From GCA-2737595 sp037138535 (GTDB taxonomy: Bacteria > Actinomycetota > Actinomycetes > Nanopelagicales > Nanopelagicaceae): a DNA stretch of 8,274 nt. The notes under the pieces were generated by a model, which saw only the letters and a list, made by a program, of their open reading frames with translations, was not told the DNA's origin and ran no database searches. Location: the NCBI GenBank assembly GCA_037138535.1, contig JBAXIG010000066.1, positions 1 to 8,274 on the forward strand. Reading direction: 5' to 3'. Shown here one piece after another: positions 1 through 5,600 of the stretch. Every line of letters starts with the position of its first letter. Position 1 is the first letter of the stretch. The position numbers and the translations under genes are program-made.

Positions 1-183
1 ATTGTCAGGTATGGCACGGACTACGTCTCGTTCGGAGACGATTCCGTCGATATGTTTACCGTCGCTTGAAACAACTAGCGCTCCGATGTGATGAGAGTTA
101 AGTGAGTTAACAAGATCGTGAATACTTGCGTTGGCCAATATGGTTTGAACGCCTTTGCCGCTGATAATTTTACCAATTTTCAT
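1..183 (-). CDS. CBS-domain protein, N-terminal part (cut by window edge)
   Basis: Reading the minus strand from an ATG at 183-181 gives 61 codons without a stop, up to the window edge. The protein begins MKIGKIISGKGVQTI and contains GIVSERDVVRAI. That block is the hallmark end of the first CBS motif, in which a conserved Asp follows the second strand and the segment leads into the next helix. CBS pairs bind adenine nucleotides and act as regulatory modules or as small stand-alone proteins of about 140 residues. The start is supported by a Shine-Dalgarno AAGGA on the minus strand (190-194), six bases before the ATG. The gene is divergent from the SDR gene. Whether it is a stand-alone pair or carries another domain cannot be seen, because the C-terminus lies outside the window. 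Confidence 0.9.
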   Translation of the reverse strand, partial: MKIGKIISGKGVQTILANASIHDLVNSLNSHHIGALVVSSDGKHIDGIVSERDVVRAIPDN

Positions 184-189
184 GTGGCA

Positions 190-194
190 TCCTT
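190..194 (-). promoter_or_regulatory. Shine-Dalgarno of the CBS gene
   Basis: AAGGA on the minus strand lies six bases before the ATG at 183-181 and fixes that start. A possible -10 for the same gene is TATAGA (minus, 213-208), inside the CTATAG palindrome at 209-214. No convincing -35 is seen. Confidence 0.55.
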
Positions 195-229
195 GATAGG
201 GGGTGAATCTATAGTGCTCCTGTGACGGG

Positions 230-254
230 CGGAGCGCAATACTCCATAGCTCCG
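230..254. repeat. inverted repeat CGGAGC-N13-GCTCCG upstream of the SDR promoter
   Basis: Six-base perfect arms at 230-235 and 249-254 flank 13 bases. The right arm touches the candidate -35 of the SDR gene (253-258), a position where a regulator could act. It is short enough to be chance. If the GTG at 222 were the true start, it would lie in coding sequence. Confidence 0.3.
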
Positions 255-275
255 GACGAAATAGGCGATAATCCC

Positions 276-281
276 TACAAT
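276..281 (+). promoter_or_regulatory. -10 element (TACAAT) of a probable leaderless promoter for the SDR gene
   Basis: TACAAT matches five of six bases of the TATAAT consensus. It is followed by exactly six bases and then the ATG at 288, so transcription would start at or next to the start codon. A poor -35 (CGGACG, 253-258, keeping the GAC core) lies 17 bases upstream. No Shine-Dalgarno precedes 282 or 288, which fits leaderless initiation, common in actinobacteria. Confidence 0.5.
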
Positions 282-287
282 ATGCCC

Positions 288-1040
288 ATGACTAATCGCA
301 CCGTTCTGATCACTGGCGGCTCTCGGGGTATTGGGGCTTCTATTGCCCAGGAATTTGCCTCAGCAGGAGATCGCATCGCCATTCACTATGTTTCATCAAT
401 TCAAGATGCACAGGCCGTAGCGAACTCCCTTACTGGTGAAGGTCACATCACTGTGAGCGCCGACCTCCGGAACCCCGATGCGATAAGAGCAATGGTCGAT
501 GAAGTGGCACGAGAATTCGGAAAAATTGATGTACTCATTAATAATGCAGGGGTATTTTTTGACCATCCGATAGAAACATCAACCTACGAAGATTGGCAAA
601 GAGCTTGGACTGATACCTTGGGAGTAAATTTAATTGGCGCTGCCAACGTTACGTGGTGTGCTCTGCAATATATGCCAAAGTACGGCTCCTCTCGAATCGT
701 AAACATCGGATCACGAGGGGCGTTTCGCGGCGAACCAATCAGTCCTGCCTATGGTGCATCAAAGGCGGCAATCGTGGCTTTTGGTCAGTCAATTGCCAAA
801 GCACTAGCACCCATGCGTATTGGCGTCACGACGTTGGCACCTGGGTTTGTTGACACTGAAATGGCCGCTCGTTTACTCGATGGTCCAGAAGGTGAAGGTA
901 TTCGTGCGCAGAGTCCATTCAATCGAGTCGCTTTTCCAGAGGAATTGGCTAAAGCCGTTTACTTCCTTGCATCCCCGGATAGTGAATGGGCAAGTGGAGC
1001 CGTGCTGGACTTCAACGGAGCTTCTTACTTTCGGATGTAA
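288..1040 (+). CDS. SDR-family NAD(P)-dependent oxidoreductase (FabG-like)
   Basis: This is a classical short-chain dehydrogenase/reductase of 250 residues, the usual family length. Visible in order are the dinucleotide motif TGGSRGIG (residues 9-16), NNAG (85-88), Asn114, and the catalytic Ser142, Tyr155 and Lys159 (YGASK). PGFVDTEM (185-192) then lines the cofactor site. The Ser-Arg in the glycine loop and the absence of an acidic residue at the end of strand 2 suggest NADP(H). The substrate cannot be read from sequence; 3-oxoacyl-ACP or another carbonyl are possible. The frame is open back to a GTG at 222 (272 residues). I chose ATG 288 because MTNRTVLITGG is a typical SDR beginning and TACAAT-N6-ATG fits a leaderless start. 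ATG 282 is also possible. The gene is convergent with the CvpA gene, with a 44-base gap and no clear terminator. Mycobacteria, as I recall, have an epoxide hydrolase gene at this place, so this neighbour is not conserved. Confidence 0.93.
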   Translation: MTNRTVLITGGSRGIGASIAQEFASAGDRIAIHYVSSIQDAQAVANSLTGEGHITVSADLRNPDAIRAMVDEVAREFGKIDVLINNAGVFFDHPIETSTYEDWQRAWTDTLGVNLIGAANVTWCALQYMPKYGSSRIVNIGSRGAFRGEPISPAYGASKAAIVAFGQSIAKALAPMRIGVTTLAPGFVDTEMAARLLDGPEGEGIRAQSPFNRVAFPEELAKAVYFLASPDSEWASGAVLDFNGASYFRM

Positions 1041-1084
1041 GTCCCAGAGATATTCAACGAAGACATGCCCTCCAGAGCGCTTCT

Positions 1085-1591
1085 TCACTTCAACTTTTTT
1101 GCCGCCTCAGCCATGAGGGTGTCGAGTAAGTTGGGCATGCGCGTTTGCACCTGGGAAATCACTTCGCTCCGCTTGAGCATGGAAACATATTTCGCAGGTG
1201 CTGTTTGTTCGGCCACCACGGAGACCACTGCAACAAGAGAAATTGCTATGGCCCCCGAAATGATTGCTCCTAGAAGTGAATCCAGCCAGCGCACTGGTTT
1301 GAAGATCATTAACTTTCTTATGCGTCCTGCAATCGCCAACACAACGGCTTTCGTAGCGAAAGCAATAGCCACAATGACCGCTACCGACAGTAACGTCCGG
1401 GAGATCGAAGTATGGGCCAATGTTGGCAGATACGAAATGACTACGGGCGAATATTTAAGTCCAAGATAGAGTCCGACAAAGAAACCCACTAACCCGAGTA
1501 TGCCGACGATAAAGCCTCGGCTATACCCAGCCTTGATTGAGATAAGTATGTAAATGAGTGCAATCGCGTCGATGATTAGTGGGGCACTCAT
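1085..1591 (-). CDS. CvpA-family integral membrane protein (MarP membrane module without protease)
   Basis: This 168-residue protein has four hydrophobic segments at roughly residues 4-20, 27-45, 67-88 and 106-127. CvpA landmarks are Asp8 in the first helix, GYSRGF (22-27) between helices 1 and 2, and LDSLLGAIISG (103-113) before helix 4. In E. coli CvpA is a stand-alone protein of similar size linked to colicin V export. In actinobacteria the gene next to this Nudix gene usually encodes MarP, where the same membrane module is fused to a periplasmic trypsin-like serine protease of acid resistance. Here the frame stops (TGA) about 40 residues after helix 4, and nothing resembling a protease follows before the convergent SDR gene. 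It is the last gene of the nth operon. Its ATG overlaps the Nudix stop as ATGA, with no clear Shine-Dalgarno, so translational coupling is likely. Its role here is unknown. Confidence 0.88.
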   Translation of the reverse strand: MSAPLIIDAIALIYILISIKAGYSRGFIVGILGLVGFFVGLYLGLKYSPVVISYLPTLAHTSISRTLLSVAVIVAIAFATKAVVLAIAGRIRKLMIFKPVRWLDSLLGAIISGAIAISLVAVVSVVAEQTAPAKYVSMLKRSEVISQVQTRMPNLLDTLMAEAAKKLK

Positions 1592-2217
1592 GAAACCGGA
1601 AGTATCCGTTCTTTATCCCACTCAACTTCCCAGCCGGTGAGAGCCAGTAGGCGATCTAAAATTCCTCCGGTAAATCCCCAGATCCGCATATCTGCTACAT
1701 CAAAGGCCGCGGATAGGAATCCGCTGGGTGTTTGTACTCGCAGTCGATTGGCGGGATTTGCCAGATCAGCGAGGGGAACTCTCACCACCCGCGCCACCTC
1801 TTCAGTGATGATTTCGGTGTGATACTGGGGCGTATGCCACCAAGCGAGCACAGGGGTTACTAAGAAGTTACTCGGTGGCAACCAGAGAGTGGGGAGCACT
1901 CCCAAAACCTCTAAGTCATCCCCCGATACGCCAGCTTCTTCTTCGGCTTCTCGTATAGCTGCGTGCACCGGGCTCTCATCAGTTGCATCGATCGCTCCGC
2001 CAGGAAAGGCAGGCTGCCCGGCATGAGCACGGAGTTCGGCTGCTCTCTCGGTAATAAGTACATCTGGGCCAAATTCACCATCACTTAAAAGTATAAGTAC
2101 AGCTCCCGGACGACTCTCCGCATTGCCGTCCATGTCGATGCGGGTGAGATCTGATTTGCTGACGTTGCCCGGCAGCGCCTTAAATGCAGCGATCCACTCA
2201 GGCTGTGTGCGCGTCAC
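1588..2217 (-). CDS. Nudix hydrolase, CoA-pyrophosphatase (NudL/UPF0035) type
   Basis: The 209-residue protein has a Nudix box from about 73 to 97: GGAIDATDE, then IREAEEEAGV, with Arg89, Glu90, Glu93 and Glu94 as metal-binding residues. The spacing before the first Glu is one residue longer than the textbook Nudix box, as it is in NudL-type enzymes. Just before it, LITERAAELRAHAGQPAFPGG fits the NuCoA pattern R-x3-G-x3-FPGG (Arg63, Gly67, Phe71). The later VLGVLPTLWLPPSNFLVTPV also resembles NudL. The inferred reaction is cleavage of CoA or acyl-CoA to phosphopantetheine plus 3',5'-ADP in the cytoplasm; specificity is not proven by sequence. The start is GTG at 2217-2215, which overlaps the upstream stop as GTGA, and GGGA lies about eight bases upstream. 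It is the third gene of the nth operon, matching Rv3672c in position. Confidence 0.9.
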   Translation of the reverse strand: MTRTQPEWIAAFKALPGNVSKSDLTRIDMDGNAESRPGAVLILLSDGEFGPDVLITERAAELRAHAGQPAFPGGAIDATDESPVHAAIREAEEEAGVSGDDLEVLGVLPTLWLPPSNFLVTPVLAWWHTPQYHTEIITEEVARVVRVPLADLANPANRLRVQTPSGFLSAAFDVADMRIWGFTGGILDRLLALTGWEVEWDKERILPVS

Positions 2218-2759
2218 GCGCTAATTCCCAAGTGTGTCTTGAGCAATCCCTTTAACTCAACGAATGAGTGAATCTGGCCGACCTTCTTATTTGTCACATG
2301 TCCATTCTTATCAACAAACCAGGTGACTGGCACTCCCATGCCGAAATCTCCTCGCGTGGCGCTATTCGGATCGTGAATTTGGGGCCATGCCATTCCATGT
2401 TTCTTAGCGAAAGTAATCGCATCGCTGGCTTTCGCTTCTTCAACATCGAGACCAATAATTTGTACTACTTTTGTGGCATTCAACTCCACGAAATATGGAA
2501 GTTCTTCCATACACGCGGTGCACCAGGATCCCCATACATTTATAATGAACGGACCTTGAATCGAATTTAGCGCGTACTTCTCCGAAGTGAGTCCACTCTC
2601 TGTAAGGCACGGCAATTCGGTGGCTGGCATTTCGTTCGAATTCGAAATTGTCGATAAGGCATCGCAACCAACGATGACCCCGAGCGTCACCTGAGGAGCA
2701 TCACTTTGGGCGCTACATGCAGTGAGTAAGAACGAGAGCGCGAGAGCGAAGAACTTCAT
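2214..2759 (-). CDS. thioredoxin-like (TlpA/ResA-type) lipoprotein
   Basis: This 181-residue protein has a short lipoprotein signal (MKFF, then a hydrophobic stretch) ending in the lipobox LTAC, with Cys15 as the predicted lipidated residue. The mature part is thus anchored outside the membrane. The redox site is WGSWCTACMEELPYF (76-90), with Cys80 and Cys83, and the cis-proline loop is GVPVTWF with Pro144. DKNG follows at the usual place. Members of this family reduce or exchange disulfides in exported proteins or in cytochrome c maturation. Two further cysteines, Cys32 and Cys51, precede the thioredoxin fold and could form a structural disulfide; I recall a comparable PCL element in actinobacterial relatives such as Rv3673c. 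The ATG overlaps the nth stop as ATGA, and GAGG lies eight bases upstream. It is the second gene of the nth operon. Confidence 0.92.
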   Translation of the reverse strand: MKFFALALSFLLTACSAQSDAPQVTLGVIVGCDALSTISNSNEMPATELPCLTESGLTSEKYALNSIQGPFIINVWGSWCTACMEELPYFVELNATKVVQIIGLDVEEAKASDAITFAKKHGMAWPQIHDPNSATRGDFGMGVPVTWFVDKNGHVTNKKVGQIHSFVELKGLLKTHLGISA

Positions 2760-3469
2760 CGGAATGCCTCATCGGGCTTTACCAATTTTGCGGCTTTCGC
2801 TGGGTCAATCTCTCCCTCGCCAAATGCTGGACATATTTGCGCAAGTGGACATGCACCGCATGCAGGTTTGCGTGAGTGACAAATACGTCGACCATGCCAA
2901 ACCAACCGATGTGAGAGATTGGTCCACTCCTTCTTTGGAACAAGTTCGTTAATCGCAAATTCGACTTTTACTGGATCCTCTTCATCAGTCCAACCAAAGC
3001 GGCGCACCAAGCGACCAAAGTGTGTATCAACTGTGAGCCCAGGAACCCCGAAAGCATTACCGAGCACCACATTCGCTGTCTTTCGACCCACTCCCGGCAA
3101 AGTAACTAGCTCCTCGAGCGTCCCGGGGACCTCTCCACCATATTCACTACAGATTCGTGCTGAAAGCCCAAGAATGCTCTTGGCTTTCGCCCGGAAGAAT
3201 CCGGTCGACTCAATAAGGGACTCAAGTTCAGCAGGCTTAGCTCCAGCAAAGGCCTGCACGCTCGGATACTTCTTAAAGAGGGCTGGGGTGACCAGGTTTA
3301 CCCGCTTATCAGTGCATTGAGCGGAGAGCACGGTGGCCACCAGAAGTTGCAGCGGATTGCGAAAATCGAGTTCACAGTGGGCATCGGGGTAGGTCTTGCC
3401 CAGGATACGGTTGACCTTGGCAGCGTGGGTTTTCCCCTCCGCGAGCGCACCTAGTTTGGAGGCGTTCAT
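2756..3469 (-). CDS. nth: endonuclease III (DNA glycosylase / AP lyase)
   Basis: The 237-residue protein shows all landmarks of endonuclease III, which removes oxidised pyrimidines and nicks abasic sites in base-excision repair. SAQCTDKRVN (49-58) is the family signature near the N-terminus. The helix-hairpin-helix is LPGVGRKTANVVL (124-136), with the Schiff-base Lys130. The catalytic Asp148 is in VDTHFGRLVRR. The [4Fe-4S] loop is Cys197-x6-Cys204-x2-Cys207-x5-Cys213. Length and motif order are normal. It is the first gene of a four-gene minus-strand operon and divergent from crp. The ATG at 3469-3467 lies six bases after TAGGCT and has no Shine-Dalgarno, so a leaderless transcript is likely. 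Confidence 0.98.
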   Translation of the reverse strand: MNASKLGALAEGKTHAAKVNRILGKTYPDAHCELDFRNPLQLLVATVLSAQCTDKRVNLVTPALFKKYPSVQAFAGAKPAELESLIESTGFFRAKAKSILGLSARICSEYGGEVPGTLEELVTLPGVGRKTANVVLGNAFGVPGLTVDTHFGRLVRRFGWTDEEDPVKVEFAINELVPKKEWTNLSHRLVWHGRRICHSRKPACGACPLAQICPAFGEGEIDPAKAAKLVKPDEAFR

Positions 3470-3475
3470 AGGACT

Positions 3476-3481
3476 AGCCTA
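3476..3481 (-). promoter_or_regulatory. -10 element (TAGGCT) of a probable leaderless nth promoter
   Basis: On the minus strand TAGGCT (3481-3476) is followed by six bases and the nth ATG. It fits TANNNT of actinobacterial sigma-A promoters. No good -35 is visible. It forms one side of a small inverted repeat at 3476-3489. Confidence 0.45.
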
Positions 3482-3489
3482 CGCAGGCT
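3476..3489. repeat. small inverted repeat AGCCT-ACGC-AGGCT in the nth/crp divergent promoter
   Basis: Five-base arms (3476-3480 and 3485-3489) are separated by four bases. The repeat lies between the two start codons, overlaps the nth -10 and abuts the candidate crp -10. It could be an operator for one or both genes. It is short, and does not match the TGTGA-N6-TCACA motif of Crp. Confidence 0.3.
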
Positions 3490-3494
3490 AAACT
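3489..3494 (+). promoter_or_regulatory. candidate -10 (TAAACT) of crp
   Basis: TAAACT fits TANNNT and would place transcription start near 3501, giving a leader of about 23 bases. That leader carries a strong Shine-Dalgarno AGGGGG (3514-3519) four bases before the ATG at 3524. Unlike nth, crp therefore looks leadered. No recognisable -35 is seen. Confidence 0.35.
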
Positions 3495-3523
3495 CGTCTT
3501 AGTGCCAAATAGCAGGGGGACCC

Positions 3524-4198
3524 ATGGACGACGTATTTCGCAGAGCTCCACTCTTTACCGCTCTCGACGATGAGGCCGCAGCGGCATTGCGCGCCACCAT
3601 GGTGCAAGTACAAATCGCTAAAGGTCAGGTGCTCTTCAATGAGGGCGACGCTGGTGATCGTCTCTATGTAGTTGTTGAAGGAAAAATTAAACTCGGAATC
3701 AAGAGTGGTGACGGTCGCGAGAATCTTCTCGGTGTCCTCGGACCGGGAGAAATGTTCGGCGAACTCTCACTCTTTGATCCACTTCCGCGCACGGCAACTG
3801 CAACTGCTCTTACCGACACTGTTTTGTTGGGGCTTGGGAATAGAGATTTAGATACTTGGCTTGTTGGTCGACCTGAGGTTGCTAAGCAACTTCTTCGCGC
3901 ACTCGCGCAACGCCTTCGCCGCACTTGGGAAGCGGTTGGTGATTTGGTCTTCTCCGATGTTCCAGGTCGCGTAGCCAAGGCCCTTTCAGAACTAGCTGCC
4001 AAGTTTGGTACCAAGGGTCCAGATGGCATTCACGTGGCCCACGACCTCACGCAAGAAGAGCTTGCCCAACTTGTAGGAGCTTCTCGCGAAACCGTGAATA
4101 AGGCGCTTGCAGATTTTGCTAGCCGTGGCTGGGTACGTCTCGAAGCGCGCGCCGTAGTTATTCTCGACGAAGAACGGCTTTCTAAGCGCTCTCGTTAA
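3524..4198 (+). CDS. crp: Crp/Fnr-family cAMP-receptor-type transcription regulator
   Basis: The 224-residue protein has an N-terminal cyclic-nucleotide-binding beta-roll (about 10-115) and a C-terminal winged helix. The phosphate-binding cassette is FGELSLFDPLPRTATATA (78-95), with Glu80 and Arg89-Thr90 contacting the cyclic phosphate and ribose. The dimer helix runs from about 117 to 143. DVPGRVAKAL (145-154) begins the DNA-binding domain, and the recognition region is LTQEELAQLVGASRETVNKAL (175-195). It closely resembles the M. tuberculosis Crp (Rv3676) and the corynebacterial GlxR as I remember them, including DFASRGWVRLE. These are global regulators of carbon and energy metabolism. One oddity is Trp135 after Thr134, where mycobacterial and streptomycete proteins have Asn, a residue that contacts the adenine of cAMP. 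The start is fixed by AGGGGG four bases before the ATG. The last 17 bases overlap the convergent MBL gene. Confidence 0.96.
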   Translation: MDDVFRRAPLFTALDDEAAAALRATMVQVQIAKGQVLFNEGDAGDRLYVVVEGKIKLGIKSGDGRENLLGVLGPGEMFGELSLFDPLPRTATATALTDTVLLGLGNRDLDTWLVGRPEVAKQLLRALAQRLRRTWEAVGDLVFSDVPGRVAKALSELAAKFGTKGPDGIHVAHDLTQEELAQLVGASRETVNKALADFASRGWVRLEARAVVILDEERLSKRSR

Positions 4199-4946
4199 TA
4201 TAAGCAACTTGCGCATGCACTGATAGCAGTGCGGCCCACTTAAGATTTTCCGATAATCCCGCATACACGTCGTCAGTAATAGCTTCAATATCGGTAATAC
4301 CACGTGCCAATGCGCCGCGCACTTGTGCTACCCGTTCCAGGCGATGGCTCAAGTATTGATCTACCACTGGAAGTGAAGATTCATTCACCGGACCATGCCC
4401 CGGCAAGAGTGGAACCGGGCTGCGGCTGCCAAGCATTGCCGAGAGTGTGCGCAACGATGCCAGGTAAGCACCCACCGAGCCGTCGGGGTAGGCCACGATC
4501 GATGAGCCGCGACCGAGAATCGTGTCACCCGTAAAGAGCCCAGTATCACTGCCTTTTTCAGCGAAGAAGGAGATGGAATCGGCAGTATGGCCTGGAGTGG
4601 CGATCACGCGAAAACTTACGTCGCCGTCGTTGATCTGTAAACCATCCTCCAGCGGGGTGGCCTCTTTCGAAGTGAATTCTGGAAGGCGAGCAAAGACAGG
4701 TGCTTTCACCATCTCTGAGAAGCGCTGCGCACCTTCAGAGTGATCGAAATGTCCGTGTGTAAGAAAGATTCCGGCAACTTTTCCATCTGTTGCGAGCGCA
4801 ATTGCATCTAAATGTTCTTGCATGAGTGGACCAGGATCAATAACCAACGCACCTGACGGCGCTGCCACTATCCAAGTATTTGTACCCTCTAATGTCATTG
4901 GTCCGGGGTTATCCGCCCGGACCAATGACACAAAAGATGGAATCAT
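4182..4946 (-). CDS. metallo-beta-lactamase-fold hydrolase (LACTB2/glyoxalase-II-like)
   Basis: The 254-residue protein opens with the family signature NPGPMTLEGTNTW (13-25). Zinc ligands are clear: THGHFDH (63-69, with His64, His66, Asp68 and His69), His120 in TPGHTADS, Asp141 in TGDT and His184 in LPGHG. His244 near the C-terminus fits the LACTB2-like branch. Members cleave thioesters such as S-lactoylglutathione-type substrates, or RNA in LACTB2; the substrate here is unknown. I chose the ATG at 4946-4944, seven bases after the ridA stop. A TTG at 4973, with GAGG upstream, would add nine residues and overlap ridA by 20 bases, and cannot be excluded. The gene is last in the DUF4177-RidA-MBL operon, matching Rv3677c. 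It converges on and overlaps crp by 17 bases. A perfect 15-bp inverted repeat lies in codons 6-18. Confidence 0.94.
   Translation of the reverse strand: MIPSFVSLVRADNPGPMTLEGTNTWIVAAPSGALVIDPGPLMQEHLDAIALATDGKVAGIFLTHGHFDHSEGAQRFSEMVKAPVFARLPEFTSKEATPLEDGLQINDGDVSFRVIATPGHTADSISFFAEKGSDTGLFTGDTILGRGSSIVAYPDGSVGAYLASLRTLSAMLGSRSPVPLLPGHGPVNESSLPVVDQYLSHRLERVAQVRGALARGITDIEAITDDVYAGLSENLKWAALLSVHAQVAYINESA
4217..4232. repeat. 6-bp stem hairpin just after the crp stop
   Basis: GCACTG (4217-4222), loop ATAG and CAGTGC (4227-4232) form a perfect stem-loop 18 bases after the crp stop, within the MBL coding sequence. No T-tract follows on either strand, so a classical intrinsic terminator is not supported. 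It could stabilise or end crp transcripts, or be chance within coding sequence. Confidence 0.35.
4893..4930. repeat. perfect 15-bp inverted repeat within the MBL gene start
   Basis: The arms at 4893-4907 (TGTCATTGGTCCGGG) and 4916-4930 (its exact reverse complement) are separated by an eight-base loop. In the MBL mRNA this makes a very stable hairpin beginning about 16 bases into the coding sequence. The arms encode codons 6-10 and 14-18, covering the conserved NPGPMT motif. No T-tract follows on either strand, so it does not look like an intrinsic terminator. Confidence 0.9.
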
Positions 4947-4953
4947 CAAAGAA

Positions 4954-5430
4954 TTAACCGCGAACCGCGACAACTACTTCAACCTCAACAGGTGCGCCAA
5001 GAGGAAGTTCTGCGACGCCTACAGAAGAACGAGCATGCTTTCCGGCATCACCGAAGATTGTTCCGAAGAGTTCGCTCACGCCATTGGCAACCTGTGCTTG
5101 CGTTGTGAAACCAGGAGCACTGGCAACGAATGCGAGCACCTTTACCACCTGAACAACTTCATCAAGATCTACAAGAGTTGCAATGGCAGCAAGTGCGTTA
5201 AGTCCACAAATCTGTGCAAGCTCTTTGCCTTGTTCGATGCTGATTTCGGCACCGAGTTTGCCGGTGGCTGAGAGCGCGCCGTTCACCATCGGCAATTGGC
5301 CCGATGTGAAGATGAGATTTCCGATGCGCACTGCAGGAACGTAGGCAGCAACGGGAACCGCTACTTCTGGAAGTTCCAAACCAAGAGCGGCGAGACGCTC
5401 ACCGGTCACGACGTTCTTAGCATCTGTCAT
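4954..5430 (-). CDS. RidA-family (YjgF/YER057c/UK114) protein
   Basis: The 158-residue protein belongs to the RidA superfamily, trimeric cytoplasmic enzymes or binders best known for hydrolysing reactive enamines/imines such as 2-aminoacrylate. Visible are IGNLIFTSGQLP (36-47), the long central helix containing QICGLNALAAI (73-83), and HARSSVGVAELPLGAPVEVEVVV (132-154). In that block Arg134 aligns with the substrate-binding Arg of RidA and the following strand carries the conserved Glu residues. It is longer than the canonical RidA of about 130 residues because of an N-terminal extension (about 30 residues), as in the subfamily that includes Rv3678c. Deaminase activity is therefore not assured. 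The frame is open to 5505, but the start at 5430-5428 is chosen because it overlaps the stop of the DUF4177 gene as ATGA. The stop TAA lies seven bases before the MBL ATG. Confidence 0.92.
   Translation of the reverse strand: MTDAKNVVTGERLAALGLELPEVAVPVAAYVPAVRIGNLIFTSGQLPMVNGALSATGKLGAEISIEQGKELAQICGLNALAAIATLVDLDEVVQVVKVLAFVASAPGFTTQAQVANGVSELFGTIFGDAGKHARSSVGVAELPLGAPVEVEVVVAVRG
4956..4969. repeat. tandem 7-bp repeat at the ridA stop codon
   Basis: Two adjacent copies of AACCGCG (plus strand; CGCGGTT on the coding strand) end inside the ridA stop codon. Loss of one copy would shift ridA into the frame of the MBL gene with no intervening stop. Confidence 0.85.
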
Positions 5431-5594
5431 TGCTTCACTCTTTTCATATAGGCAACGAGTTGTTCCCCGGTGCCTGGGGCGGGAATGACCTGGACTAGCT
5501 CCCAACCATCAAGACCCCAGTTGTCGAGGATCTGCTTGGTGGCGTGGGATAGCAGCGGGACGGTGACGTACTCCCAAATAATTTTCTCGCTCAT
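5427..5594 (-). CDS. small DUF4177-type protein (55 aa)
   Basis: Reading the minus strand from the ATG at 5594-5592 gives a 55-residue protein that starts MSEKIIWEYVTVPLL, contains GLDGWELVQVIP (about 26-37) and ends AYMKRVKQ. The pattern W-E-Y at the start, a W-G-x-x-G-W-E-L centre and a basic strand at the end is that of DUF4177, a small beta-alpha-beta fold of unknown function. A protein of this kind precedes the RidA-like gene in other actinobacteria (Rv3678A in M. tuberculosis, from memory). The stop TGA overlaps the ridA ATG as ATGA. TAGGGT lies six bases before the ATG, which marks this gene as the head of the operon. No function can be assigned beyond its association with RidA and MBL. 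Confidence 0.88.
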   Translation of the reverse strand: MSEKIIWEYVTVPLLSHATKQILDNWGLDGWELVQVIPAPGTGEQLVAYMKRVKQ

Positions 5595-5600
5595 GCCCCC

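Noticed and set aside
24..40. Inverted repeat CGTCTC-N5-GAGACG in the CBS gene
   Set aside because: It is a short 6-base stem within conserved codons (SERDV), well within chance.
222..287. N-terminal extension of the SDR protein from GTG 222
   Set aside because: The added 22 residues do not look like an SDR N-terminus and no Shine-Dalgarno fits. ATG 288 gives a standard start with a better -10 (TACAAT). It is kept only as an alternative.
1041..1086. Possible terminator between the SDR and CvpA genes
   Set aside because: Only a 5-base GAAGA/TCTTC pairing with an 18-base loop is present. Nothing in the 44-base gap resembles an intrinsic terminator.
1065..1469. Plus-strand open frame opposite the CvpA gene
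   Set aside because: It is a mirror of a hydrophobic gene. The minus-strand frame has real CvpA landmarks and operon overlap, and this one has none.
2919..3320. Plus-strand open frame opposite nth
   Set aside because: It is Ser/Pro/Thr-rich with no motif, and antisense to the catalytic region of endonuclease III.
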